From Pleurotus djamor (lineage: Eukaryota > Basidiomycota > Agaricomycetes > Agaricales > Pleurotaceae), in NCBI GenBank assembly GCA_029747585.1, contig JAPEVF010000359.1, forward strand, positions 1 through 45,305: DNA of 45,305 bases, read 5' to 3'. The translations under genes were made by a program, and so were the position numbers. Shown piece by piece: positions 20,647 to 31,988 of this stretch; positions within the stretch are counted from its first letter, which is position 1, and each line of letters starts with the position of its first letter. Below the pieces are notes generated by a model, which was given only the letters and a program-made list of their open reading frames with translations, did no database searches and had not been told where the DNA came from.

Positions 20647-23343
20647 TTACTCAGTGCGTTGCCTAGAGGGTGTGACGATCAACGTGGGCTGCAGGAGACG
20701 ATATAAAACATACCTCTTGTTAGCAGGCATGCGGGGAGTGTCCGGTTCATGGATGGATAACAGTTCTGCGCGAGCAGCACCAAGAGCATGGGCAACATCA
20801 GCGACAGCCTCTTTCCATGATGCATACAAAGGCGACGAATCGGGAGTCTTCGCTCGCCACCAAAACAAGCTGACCATGACGTTGATCAGCCCATTGATGC
20901 CGGTGGCGACGATGCACTCCCAACGACCGGATGAAGGGGCTTCCCTCGATAGCCGCTTGGTACCGATACGGCTCCTCCACGACGGATTGATGTGGAGCCA
21001 CCATGCCCACCATTGCTTGTCAAAGGTCTTGATTTCCAAGGCCGGTATCTTCGTGTACATATGCTTGTACCGAGCGTTCTTGATCCACAGACTAACTTGG
21101 GGGGGGCGGGAAGTAGTGGATAGAGACCTTCCCTAGACCAAAGCTCAGTTGGAGTTTAGAATGGGCGAAAACACATACGTTGGGAGAAAATCGATAATGC
21201 ATCTCCAAATCCTTCCATGCTCTGATCGCATCAAACCAGTTCGACCCATAAACCGACGCGTCGACCGATTGAAAAGCCTTGAACGCTGATGAAAACCAGA
21301 AGGGAATCTCGACGCTTGCAGGCATGATGGACTCAGGACCTCGGGTTGAGCCATCGGGCTCGGTATCCATGGCATCATGGTCCCGACGGCCATCCATGGG
21401 ATCATCGGGGACTTGAGCTGCATCGGGAACTTGAGTTGCATCGGGAACTTGAGTTGCATCGGGAACTTGAGTTGCATCGGGAACTTGAGCTGTGGAAGGC
21501 GTTGGTGCGGGTATTTCAACTGGGGTGGTGATGGATGGCGCAGGCTGCTTCGTGTTGAGTCTGGTGATGCGGCGTGACGACGATGAAGCGGAGGTGGAGG
21601 AGACAGCATCCATGTCTTCAGGTGCATACGCTGCGTCATCGAAGGGCTCGTCATCGCCACCGTTCGCTACGTCGTTTGGCATCGGCGGGGGAGACTTGAA
21701 TCCAAGTCGTGCAAGAGCCGCGTTCTTGTAGGAGATGCCATTAGCACAGCGAAACTCATACTCACCCATCTTTGCCAGCTCCTTTATACGCCTGTCCCTC
21801 TCCGCCGGAATCATCCTTGCAACTGAGATCAACAGTGCTTCGTTTGGTACACCCTTCGCCTCAGCTTCTTTGAGTCGGCGAGCAACATCGTCCATAGCAA
21901 GTTTGAGGAGATTGTCGGGTTCCGCGGCAGATGCTGGAAGACGTGTCGATTTTGTTGACGATGAGCTGGAAGCTGCCGGAGTCGTGGTTGCGGCTGAGCG
22001 AGAGGTTGCTGATGCGCGACCTTTGGAGGGGGAAACCGTCGGAGTAGATGGTGAGCTCGTGGGCTCGGTGCCCTGTTTGAGAGCCGTGTTGGACAGGACT
22101 GAATGTAGTTAGATTTGAGTTACGCAAGGCGAGAAGTTCAATAACGTACCACCAGCAGCCACTGAGCTCCATCGCAGGAAAAGCTTGGTATATAGCCGAA
22201 AACCAGTAGGATCTTGAGTTGAGAAGTCTAAACCCTCGCCCGATTTGCCTGCGCTGAGGCTGGAAAGAAGATATGTTGGTAAAAGTGCAAGCAAGAAAAT
22301 CAAATACTCACAAAATGCACTTCATCTCCGACGCGTCATTAGCAGGCAAGACGCCTGTCAATCCAACGTACATTCCGGTGTGGGCTCTTATTCCATCCAA
22401 CAGAGGTTGGACGACAGCAGCTAAGGTTGCGATAGCTCTGGCAAATCATCAATAGGGTGAAGGGGATGAAAAGAAGGTACACACTCATCACGATCTTCGG
22501 CGCTTGATAGCGTCGCAGCGCTTACGCCAAGATCATACTTCTTCCTGGCAAGTTGGTACTGTTCCTCCTCTTCCGCATCTAATGCCGCCCGAACTTCGAC
22601 TGGTTCTTCTCGTAAGAGCTTCTTAGCGACCTCACAGTGTACCTTCATCCTCCTGGACTTGTCCTGGTCGGTCTCTGCTTTCCAAGCCTCTTCGAAAGCC
22701 TGGTTGACCTTTGCCTTGAAGGCAGGATGGGACATGTAGACTTGGTAGTCGTGTCTTCGGCGAGGAGGGTCTCCGGGCTCTCGTAGCTGATTCAACCAGG
22801 GACCCCAAACATTTCTGCGTGAGTTCAAGTTCGCGCTATTGCGTCGCTGATTGAACCAAGCCTTGATTTTCTGTAGAAACACACTCGTGTCAGATGAAGT
22901 TACGGCCTCAGTGGTTAGATACTACGCACAGGGACCATGATGTTCATCACGCGAGCTTTCTGATCCGCCTGCCACTTGGTCAGCGCCTTATCGTTGGGCA
23001 GCTCATCCGACGGCGATGGTTCTTTGTCGATAGGCAAACTCCAATGGAATTTGCTCCAGTACTCTGGAAACAAGGTCTCGGTGTACCAGTTCCTCACCCA
23101 CCGTTGGCCCTGCGCCGATGCCAACACGTAGGAACCGTATTTTCCATCCAGGAAAGCCAACCTCTGGCCATGGAAGTCGCCTTGATTCCCTGGCTTCTTC
23201 TTGACCTTCTCGCCCGTCGAATCTGTGGCCGTTTTTTCCTGAGCCGCAGTGTTCGCCGTAGATCGCGACGCGGCGTTATCTGGACCGTTCGCTTTCTGTG
23301 GCAAGTTTGCCGTAGAGGGGTCCAAGGGTGCGGCGTTGTCCAT
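20647..23343 (-). CDS. KDZ cargo protein A, unknown function (813 aa)
   Basis: Six exons join in frame: 23343-22930, 22870-22485, 22437-22312, 22259-22150, 22098-21179 and 21132-20647, with introns of 46-59 nt. The N-terminal part is Ala/Thr-rich and leads to a conserved-looking block (RLAFLDGKYGSYVLAS). The middle holds GIRAHTGMYVGLTG and SAGKSGEGLDF, then a long Ser/Pro linker with five 6-residue repeats (PDATQV type). The C-terminus holds RPPQVSLWIKNAR and KQWWAWWLHINPSWR, a tryptophan-rich module I recall from many unnamed agaricomycete proteins. No catalytic motif is recognised. Its position inside the KDZ element marks it as cargo. A role in DNA binding or target choice is only a guess. 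Confidence 0.75.
21403..21492 (-). repeat. 18-bp coding minisatellite, five units
   Basis: Five consecutive 18-bp units (CATCGGGAACTTGAGTTG and variants) lie inside cargo gene A and encode PDATQV-type repeats in its linker. Copy number is likely to vary between elements. Confidence 0.85.
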
Positions 23344-24181
23344 TGTCGACTAGTAGGCGATCTGCGAGTATACTCGTTGGGTGGGGAGCGTAGCAGCGTC
23401 GCAGTGGTGCTGGGTGAGGGAAGTGAAATTTGTGTGTAAGAGAAGTCGAAAGGTTGAAAACAAAGTGGGTTATTTTCCCTCTTCAAGATTCCTTCCACTA
23501 ATTTAGACGATTTCTGGTGTTTCTTCATCTTCAGATCGTCCGGCCTTGATGTCCAACCCTCACCGCAGTGACCGGTAACTGTGAAAATTTTCCCCGAAGA
23601 TCGTTGCAATACCTATCTTCGCAGTTGATCGTCATAATATCTTTTCCACTTCCCTTGGTGCACACACTACCCGCGTACCCTTGGAGCTATGCTAGATGGT
23701 AACAGCTCCACGCAGATCGAATCTACTCGCCGTCTCTTCGTACCTCGCCGTCTCTTCGTACCTCGCCGTCTCTTCGTACCTCGCCGTCTCTTCGTACCTC
23801 GCCGTCTGAAACAATATCGCGTCGGCTGCTCGGATTTCGGCCTTTGTTGCTGGTAGCATCACATAACCTATGAATTGACCTGTGTCGTGTAGGCGCAGAA
23901 ATTAGACAAGCTGTTGCACCATATCTCCTTGGTATTGGCAAAATATAACATCAAGTTTAACAAAGCATTTGGGAAATATATTGATATCTGATTCAGGTGT
24001 ATAGAGAGAATGGGGAATCTAATTGAAGCCACTTTTGGGCAATAACTCGAGAGCCGAACACCCCCATCGTCGCGTTTTCATCAACCTCGCATAATTCGTC
24101 GAACAAGAGTTGGGCAAGGCGTCTGTGCATTGAGCGGCGAGGCATCAGTGACCATCCTGTCAAATATAAAATTACAGTTTG
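23344..24181. other. Spacer between KDZ cargo genes A and B
   Basis: It includes the 5' flank of gene A and an 18-bp minisatellite at 23726-23807. Gene B's last exon may continue past its stop at 24182 through a very short intron, but the 29-nt gap makes this unlikely. No other gene seen. Confidence 0.45.
23726..23807 (+). repeat. 18-bp minisatellite, about 4.6 units
   Basis: Perfect tandem units CTCGCCGTCTCTTCGTAC lie in the spacer upstream of cargo gene A. Confidence 0.85.
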
Positions 24182-25104
24182 TTACCTGTCGGAGTAAAGC
24201 CCACGACGGGTATGCGGGAACGTTCTAACTGCAAAGTATAGCATGCCGTCTACAAAGTCACGCACGATGGGGTCTGGGGACTCCACGACGCCATTGGACT
24301 GGATGAGATCGCCTCGCCCAGTCATGCTAAAGAAGTCATTATAGAAATCGAGTGCTTGAAAGCTGTCGAAGACGGAATGTCGGTTAGAATGACGACGTGC
24401 AGAAGAGGAGGCAAGCATACTGTTTTCGAAACAAAATTGAATGACCAGCCTCCATCCTCACCAACCAATAATCCCGTGGTAGACCGTCATCCCAGACGGT
24501 GAGCATATCATCCATGTCTTCGGGAACCAGAGCATCAGAGTCCCCGGAGTTTGATAGGTTGTCGTCTTGTTCCGCATGCGTGCCGTCAGGGAGGACGAAG
24601 GCCACATGCTGCACCACCTCTACGGCGGTACCGCCAAAAGTCTCGGGATCGAATCCAGAAGACGGCGCGTCGGTGGAATCGTTGTCGTCAGAGTCAGAGT
24701 CAGAACTCGAACCGCTATCTGGACTGGAAGGCGGAGAAAGGGAAAAGTTGAAAATGGGACCCCGCAGGGTTTCGTCGTCGAAATGCTGCTCGTCAGGGTG
24801 GTTGTCCTGGCAGAAATGCCAATACGCCTCTAGAGCAGAGAACAGCGTATGGAAAACTCGAACCCTGGCTCCTCTGTTGGACAAGAGTCGTACAAACTGG
24901 CTATGTCACAAGTTAGCTACATTGTCACAAATGAGAGGGGAAGGGACTCAACGTTGAAGTGGAGGAGAAGATGCTACCAACGTTCTCATGCGTGACAAAG
25001 TAATACGGCGACGAAACCAGCCCCTCGAGGGCGTCGCCCATGAGCACAAGAGTTGCGCGGCAAGCATGATGTTGAGGGTATGTTTCTGGGGGGTTCTCAG
25101 ACAT
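24182..25104 (-). CDS. KDZ cargo protein B, unknown function (270 aa)
   Basis: Three exons, 25104-24953, 24900-24421 and 24362-24182, with introns of 52 and 58 nt, join in frame. The N-terminal third contains SSPYYFVTHENVGSIF and RVRVFHTLFSALEAYWHF. A Ser/Asp-rich acidic linker (about residues 100-130) follows, and the C-terminal third contains DFYNDFFSMTGRGDLIQ and VDGMLYFAVRTFP. No family is recognised. The YY-FV start faintly resembles the RNase H1 N-terminal hybrid-binding fold, but the key pattern is not met. An N at 25115 lies beside a G7 run just upstream of the ATG, so the 5' end could be longer. It lies between cargo gene A and the TET/JBP gene on the same strand. Confidence 0.6.
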
Positions 25105-25470
25105 ATTGGGGGGGNATACGAGCAAAAATTCGAAGACCCATGGCCTTAATACAAACAATCGGTCGCTAAGGGATGCGCGGGGATAAAACCTAGCGGGCGT
25201 TCGGCGATGCCGCAACAAGGACGAGAATAGTTAGTACATTGACTTTTATAGTAGGCTGAGGTTTGGACTTAGGATTTTTGGCGTTTTGGTTCAATCATTT
25301 CATGTGAGCGACGTTCTTCTTTCGGGAAACATATTAGTGAAGGAAGGGTGGAGAATAGCATTCAACAAAGTAGCAAAATTGAATTTTTTGGTTAGAAGGC
25401 GGTGACAAGAAAATGGATCGAAAAGCAGGAACGAAGTGGGTACGTAGTTGACGATATTGAGTAACTCGAC
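25105..25470. other. Spacer between cargo gene B and TET/JBP gene
   Basis: 366 bases holding the promoter of gene B and the 3' flank of the TET/JBP gene. No repeat or further gene is seen. The N at 25115 is the only unresolved base. Confidence 0.5.
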
Positions 25471-27165
25471 CTAGACAAACCTCTGTAACTTCGAGAGGCC
25501 TGCTTCCCATTGAGGTGCCAAGTGTTCATCGGTGCCTTCCTGCGCAAACACTTCTTTGTCAGAACGATAGCCGTTGTTGAACCAGCGGAACAGCGGTCCA
25601 GCAGAGTACTGCGTGACGGAGTAGCGTTTCTCATGCGGTTGAATGGGTAGGTTCGAATGACGAACGACGGCGGATGGAACTAGCAGAGTCGATCCTGGAG
25701 GGAATCGAACGACCATACGTAGATCCCAGAGGACAAGATGCCCTCCAAGATCTGCATCGAAAGTCCCTAAGGCAGTTATTGCGCAAAGCCCATATGCAAG
25801 GTCTGCGACATCAACGTGTGGAGTCGATACCGTGTACGGGCCAAAATTTACGGTGATCGTGGCATAATCACTATTTGTGAAGTTGCGATGTAATTCAGGC
25901 TGTTGGTCGAGGATTCCATTCAAGACGATCTTGTATTCCTCTGCAAGTTCAGGTGCAAACGCCGTGAGTAGCTGCGATTGGAATCCAGCGATTCGACGCA
26001 TATCTGCATCGGTGATGAGGATGTCAAAGGCTCTGGCGTTGGCGGCGGAGTGAGCGTGTGCCATGGGTCGAGGTTGACCAAGGCCATACGAGATGCCATG
26101 CGCCATGGCTGGAAAAGGTCCTCGGGAGTGGACAAGGTGATTGGTGTTGAATTTACATTCACCACGGATCGATTCGATCAATTCGGCACATCGTTTCGTG
26201 CAGTCTTGCCAATCCTCCCCCCTAGGCATGCCTCCGCCTACTACTAACCGACTTTCACAGTCAAGAATGCCAATGCCTTCACTAAATATGACTTCGTCAG
26301 AGAGGATTTCGTTGAAATGGCAACCGCCAGATTCTAAGACTCACAGCCCAGAGAATGGGACATACTGGAATCCCATCTCAAGCAGTTCAGCCAATGTATT
26401 AACTCTCGTTTGGGTTTCGACCATCTTTCGTACTTCAGGTGTACGCTTGGTTAGGCCTACGTAGCCCCTTGGTGTATGCGGTAGCTGTGATGCATCGACG
26501 GATTGCAGCGATACAAGCTGGGACTCAGCCACTCGCCTTCTCGAAATTTGCTTGAGGGAGGAGGCGGCTCCCTCTTGTTGCTTCATACGAACGTCTCGAC
26601 GTTTTGCGTGTTTATGGGCGTTCGTGCGTGCTTTATTTCTTTGCTTGCGAGATGTCTGCAAGACCTCATCGCTGGAGTCCTTAATTTCAGAGCTACTCGG
26701 TACACATTTCCTCTCCAACCTCTGTGAACCAGAACCACTACACTCCTTCCCCATCCCAGAGACATCTGCATCTGCGGCAGGCCCATTTCCAAGGAACCGA
26801 TACGAAACGGTTGCCTCGGATGCGTATTGCTGATTTGCTCCACCCTCCAACACCTGGGGATTGAAACAACCAGCCTCATGGACGTATGCATCGAGAACTT
26901 CATCCACAGGCACATCTCGAAGGACAATACGTCCGGTTACCGCGTCCGAAGGAAACGAGGGGGTTGATTTGTGAGCGGCAGAGTCCAGGGATGGATCGAC
27001 ATCCACAGGTCCTCCATCAATCTCCAACGCTTGCTCAGCGGGGTCATAGTCTTGCGCAGCCAGGGCAGAGATCGCCACGGGGCTGTGGTAGACCGCAGAG
27101 AGCTCCCAAGGAGAAAAGACGGCGCCGGAACGCGTCTGTCGCGTCACTAAGGATCGAGTAAGCAC
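25471..27165 (-). CDS. TET/JBP-family 2-oxoglutarate dioxygenase (KDZ cargo)
   Basis: Exon 27165-26345 and exon 26281-25471 join across a 63-nt intron (GTGAGT...TTTAG). The long N-terminal part begins with TRQTRSGAVFSPW and is otherwise polar. The catalytic double-stranded beta-helix occupies the last 250 residues: HVD (codons near 25,818) gives the first His and Asp, GGHLVLWDL and FPPGSTLLVPSAVVRHSN give the second His (near 25,659), and KRYSVTQYSAG gives the 2-oxoglutarate-binding Arg (near 25,626). All expected residues are present. TET/JBP enzymes oxidise 5-methylcytosine or thymine in DNA, and the association of fungal TET/JBP genes with KDZ transposons is published. The true ATG is not in the 27165 exon, which opens with GTG. 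A short upstream exon near 27,320 is likely. Confidence 0.9.
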
Positions 27166-27712
27166 CGATTACAAGAATTTGTTACGGAATTGAAAGAAAA
27201 AAAAGATATAAACGGATTTCCCTGACGCAACACATAGATCCAAGGTCGAATCCGCGCGCATTGTCTGGGAAACCGCGCGTACATTGCCCAAAGGGAGCTA
27301 GCATAGATCCAAGGTCGGATCCGCGCATGCTCTCAATGGGAATTCAGCGGTGGAAAAATGGTTCAAAGGGCGGGGAAGGCTGTTGTGACAACGTACCTAG
27401 CATTTTGCTTTGTTGCTGTGGGAAGTGGTTGAAACGTCGGGTGGATGAGTGGTTTCTCAAAAGAAAAAAAGCACCGTGGGAGATCAACAAGAGCTTGAAC
27501 AGGAGCTTTAGGGGAGAGAGTTAGGGAACTTTGATGACGTCCGAATTTGTCTTACCTCCTTGCCATTGCCTACCCTAAGCCACGCATCGAGGATTCTTAC
27601 CATCACCACCGCAGTATCCTACTCCACTGTGAGCACCCCTTCCTGACTCCTTCCTTCCTCTCTAAGTCTCCAGGTACTATTCGCGCACTCGCGTTAGGTA
27701 CAGCAAAACGCC
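27166..27712. promoter_or_regulatory. Divergent promoter region between TET/JBP and transposase
   Basis: 547 bases separate the two divergent genes. A 25-bp direct repeat, CATAGATCCAAGGTCG plus AATCCGCGC or GATCCGCGC, lies at 27233-27257 and 27302-27326, 69 bases apart, with one mismatch. It could be a shared regulatory site, or part of an unrecognised first exon of the TET/JBP gene. Confidence 0.45.
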
Positions 27713-30700
27713 ATGTGCGCATGGATGCGTCAGGCGAAAAAGGCGCGACAAGGCCAGAATTCTATCGTCACAATGGGATACGATGAGATTCTCAGTAACC
27801 CTTCCTCACTCGTAAACGCCTCGGTCCCTCAATTCTCAGCTGATGGTCGCCGCATATACAACCTCACAACCCCAGTCATCCCTCCTTCACCAGTTAAGCG
27901 CCGACATACAGATGATGATTCGGACGCCGAACATGAGTCTCTTCCCAATGACGATATGTCGTTCCAGGTCGACGAATCTGTCTTCCTTCCAAACGCTGCT
28001 CCCGAAACCTCCAAAAAGAAGCGATATCTTTCTTCGGTAATGTTTGATTGTTTTATTCTCGCTAGACTCTTCAATGCTCTAACTATCCTTTTGCATTTTA
28101 TTAGGACGATCCGCTAAAGGAATGGGTTGATAACGTTCGTGAGGAATATCTCCTTGAACTCGTCCTTCTGGAAGGTCCCGCCCAGTCCAATCTCACACAA
28201 TGTGATCGATGCCTAGAAGATATCGAGGAAGGCGGTCTGTATCGATGCAAAGAATGCTTCTTCGGACAACTACTCTGTCGAATGTGCCTCATTGAAACAC
28301 ACGAAGACAATCCGCTCCACTCTATTGAGGTATTTCAGTCTCGTTTCGCTCTTGGCTGGATCTCACAACCCCACTTGTCAGCGTTGGAATGGCGATTTCT
28401 TTGCACGGTCAAGCTTGCACGACGCCGGCCTCAAGGTTCACCTTGGACACCCACCTGGTGAAGCCTGTCCGCTCCCCAGTGTGGTCAAGGAATTCGTCAT
28501 TCTCCACATCAATGGAATACATACTCTCTGTGTTCAATTCTGCATGTGCGACCAGGTATCGATCCATGGGACTGGGAGGCAACAGCTCCTCCGTCGCCGC
28601 TGGTTTCCCGCCACCTTTGATCAACCCCAAACATGTGCAACATTCTGCTTACTCAAACATTTTCAGATGCAAACTCTCCAAGCCAAAACAACCTCGTACG
28701 ACTACTATTCTGCTCTGCAGAAGCTCACGGATAACTCAGGGTTGGTTAGCCTCCCAGTAAGCCTTTCACCTCGTCGTCATGCCGAACACCGTGCTCAAGA
28801 CCTCGATAGATGCGGTACAAAGAGTTCATGAGAATGCATCGAGAGTACTCGCACCTCCTGGCTCTGAAACGTGGTGGGCGGGCACACGATGCAGCTGGGA
28901 TCGAGGCGACAGGGAGCGGGGCCCTGGCTGTTAGGTGTCCTGCCTGTCCTGACCCTCTAGTCAACCTACCGTTAAACTGGCAGCTACACAAGAAGTGAGT
29001 AGAGGCTTAAATGATTTTCTCCTTGTGTTCTATCTGACTTTGTGTTCTTTGTAGCTTCATGCACACGCTGTACATTGCCCTCGATGCCTGTTTCCGCCTC
29101 AAGCGTCGAATCATCTCATCATCAGAGAAGGATCCAGGGCTCGGGGTCGGATGGTCGTACTTTGTCGAAAGTGAGCCCTTCCGTAAATACTTGCTGAGTG
29201 TGACGGATCAGAAGGAGGTTTTTCCATGCCTTTCTTCCTTTCGCCTATCACTGACCTCCTGTTACTAGATGAGCACGTGCAGTGGTTTGGCCGCACTCGA
29301 CTACGCGAATACGAAATTTTCTCGAGGCTATGCTAGCACTGGCGTATGCCTTGCCATATGTGCCCGCCACGAATTCGTACAACCTAATGGCGTTGCTGAT
29401 CTTCAAGTCGGTGAACGGTACGTACTTCAGCACTCAATCTATCTTGCTGACTCAAGGATATCACCCTTCATAGGTACGCGAATATGGATTACTGCTTCGC
29501 CTCCGCCCTACGTCACCATTCCCCCCTTCTGAAACTCCTCGTTTCCTACGATATCGCTTGTCAGTGGTCAAAATCCGTCATCGAGAGGCTGAAGACCCTA
29601 CCTCCCCTCATCCGCCTCCACCTAGCCATGTCTTGGATTCGCTTCGCCGTCCCCAAACTCCACATTCATTCACATACTCGACAATGTCAAGAACGTTACT
29701 CTCTGAACTATCTTCCAGGAGTGGGGCAGACGGATGGCGAAGGTGTTGAGAGGCCTTGGGCCAATATCGGTCCGATGGCTACCAGTACCCGGGTCATGGG
29801 TCCCGGTGCACGGATGGAAACACTAAACGCCCATTGGGGGCATTGGAACTGGCAGAAGCTTGTCGGGTTAGGTGATGAGCTCATGTTTCCCCTTTCACTA
29901 TTTACAACCCACTGAATGATTCTTCTTTTAGGCTCGTTGCTGGCTCGACGGCTTCGGCTCGCCTTGTCCGAGCGCGAGATTCAGAAGACATCCTTCGCTG
30001 CTGTTTCCTCAGCCCAAAGCAATAATATCGAAGAGTGGAAGACAATGGTAGAGAACTACGAGGCCGATTCCACCTGTCCAAACCCTTACGAAGCTCCAGA
30101 CGACAGTAAGCCATCAACCACTTCATTCTTGGTACTCCCAAACCTACGTCGATGTATAGCGTTATCCGAGAAGGACATTCGCGAAGAGTTGGAAAAGGAG
30201 GATGCCGAGGATGTTTCCCAAGAACCTGGTCGACCGCTGCAGGCTTCGATGTTTTCGTTTGTATCTGAGGGACTGGACATTTTGGATCAGCAGTGCGTGG
30301 TCGCTCCTTCTCCCTTCATCTGTTTTCTCATTTACAGTAGGCAACGCATCAAAAACATGGTTCTTTCAAGTCTATCGACCTCCACCCAGGAAGAAAATGT
30401 TGCCGATATGCGCGCACGGCTGACTAAAGCCCTAGCTCACTTTCGCGCCCTCCAATCCATTTATCTGCCCTCCGCCATCACAGTCTTGCAATCGCGCACC
30501 GTCCCCGAAGATGAGGACGTCGAGTCAGTTCCCATCCTGCTGCCCTCTGCCCTTGATCCCACTTCCCTTTCCACTTGTGATGTACGCCTACTCCGCATCG
30601 AAAAACGACTTCACGAAGCTCGATGCACCACTTCTCTCAACTCTCTTCGAAACCTACTCTACATCAAGTCTAGGCTGCTGAGCTATAAGGACAGACATGT

Positions 30701-31499
30701 TCGCCACCAGGGACCCAATACGCGAACTCGGACGCTCATAAATCGTAATGAAGCTAAGATTAAGATACAGGTCACCAAGTTTCAAACCTCGTGGTCTTCG
30801 CTCAAAAACCTTGCTCAGGAGGATCAGTCTCAAATACCCTGGCCTCCACTCACCTCCAGCGATGTTCGATGCATGCAAGACCCCGACATCCATGACAAAC
30901 GCCAAGTACGGCGTGCGCGAGCGTCACAACGAGGGCAATCGAATGTCCTCGCGGTTTCACTGAACCCAGACTCGCATGCACCCCAGGAGCAAGAAGTCGA
31001 GGATACGGAAGCTGATGTCGAGGTCGAGGAGGACGAGGATAGCCACGTAATGGGAGAGACGGTAAACGTTGTGGCACGGGAGTCACGCTTTCAACCCTCG
31101 TGGATATGGAGCCATTCATCCGGACAGTCAGACTCAGACGCCATGGAGCAAGGTGAGTGTTGGGCTTACCTTTTGCACATCACCCTTACTGACCTATTTT
31201 CCTTAGCCTTGCGAGTGCAATGGATGAAGTCTCGTGCTCGCTCCCGCCGATGGTCTGAGGAGGTTATTCTCCTCAAGGAAGAAATGCGTCGGACCCTTGT
31301 ATCCCTTCGTCACCGCGCTCGGTCCTGGCGATCAAAGCAAATTCCCCCATCTATCCACCCCAGATATCACCTTGGGATGTCTGCGTACGCACACTCTCAA
31401 GCCCGACTTCACGATGCCCTTGCAGATGCATTCGAGCTCATGTGGAAGCGAGGAGACAATGCCGAAGACGTTGAGCTGGCCAACGACGAAGGGGAGTGA
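27713..31499 (+). CDS. KDZ transposase with CxC2 zinc cluster (1095 aa)
   Basis: Ten exons join in frame: 27713-28036, 28105-28329, 28382-28756, 28810-28994, 29055-29217, 29269-29417, 29474-29871, 29932-30292, 30338-31152 and 31207-31499. The N-terminal region holds a Cys cluster (CDRCLEDI, CKECFFGQLLCRMC) followed by WNGDFFARSSLHDAGLKV, HLGHPPGEACP and CPACP, as in the CxC2 domain found before KDZ transposases. The core carries LDACFRLKRR, CSGLAALDYANTKFSRGYAS, ERYANMDYCFASAL, LLVSYDIACQW and PGVGQTDGEGVERPWA, the family signature blocks with acidic residues expected in the active site. A charged C-terminal tail follows. It moves the element by DNA cut and paste. No frameshift or stop is seen, so it may be active. 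ATGs at 27725 and 27773 are alternative starts. Confidence 0.92.
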
Positions 31500-31918
31500 T
31501 GTGCGCAATGATACTGAAGACGTTGAGCTGGTCAACGAGGGGGGGTGATACACGGAGCCCAGGCAGAGGCGGAGGCGGAGGAAGGGATTGGTTTGGCGCT
31601 CCGTTGCGCGCTCGATTCGTTGTTGATTAGATTAGATTAATGTGATCTAATCTAATCTCATTCTAATTATCTCGTTGATCAATCTATCGGCGCTCTGCGT
31701 GGCGTCTAATCGGCGCTTCGATTGCTAGATTAGATTATAGTTTATCTTATCATATCATCCCATCACATTAGGAGGAAATATAAAGTCTCACGGGTAGAAA
31801 GGTCTGGTCAGGGTCAATATTCTCACAGTCAGTACAAAGTTCACACAGTCAGTATAATAATACTAATAGAAAGTGACTTATTATCTTGTCTTAATGCATT
31901 ATTGCCAGGCAGAGTGTC
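31500..31918. other. KDZ right subterminal region
   Basis: It contains a partial duplication of the last transposase codons (31505-31536 repeats about 31456-31486), GATTAGA/TCTAATC motifs in both orientations at 31624-31665 and 31725-31738, and ATGCATTA motifs near the terminus. No gene. Confidence 0.6.
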
Positions 31919-31979
31919 TTAATGCATTGAGCCTTGGGCCACTGCCCCAGCTTAATGCAATATACCCACAGCATTGGGT
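31919..31979 (-). repeat. KDZ right terminal inverted repeat
   Basis: Read inward on the minus strand it begins ACCCAATGCTGTGGG and shares GGCCCAAGGCTCAATGCATT with the left end. Confidence 0.85.
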
Positions 31980-31988
31980 GGATATGAC
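31980..31988. repeat. Target-site duplication, right copy
   Basis: GGATATGAC, identical to 19954-19962, at the outer edge of the right terminal repeat. Confidence 0.85.

Larger units (their letters stand above)
19963..31979. mobile_element. KDZ DNA transposon, 12.0 kb, with TET/JBP gene
   Basis: The element is bounded by about 61-bp imperfect terminal inverted repeats and a 9-bp target duplication, and it is inserted in the helicase motif Ia codons of the large gene. It carries four genes. Minus strand: 20647-23343 unknown, 24182-25104 unknown, and 25471-27165 TET/JBP dioxygenase. Plus strand: 27713-31499 transposase. Subterminal zones hold repeated GATTAGAT and ATGCATTA motifs. The transposase reads through with no lesion, so the element may be recently active. 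Confidence 0.9.

Noticed and set aside
23726..23807. Possible CRISPR-like array (regular 18-bp units)
   Set aside because: The units are contiguous with no spacers. It is a simple minisatellite in a eukaryotic genome.
24182..24184. Extra exon of cargo B beyond its stop, through GTAACA...GACAG
   Set aside because: The intron would be only 29 nt, well below the 45-65 nt seen elsewhere in the window.
24953..25104. RNase H1 N-terminal or viroplasmin-like start in cargo B (SSPYYFVTHENVG)
   Set aside because: Only the YY-FV start resembles the family. The Gly-x-Tyr-x-Trp core and the downstream Phe pattern are missing.
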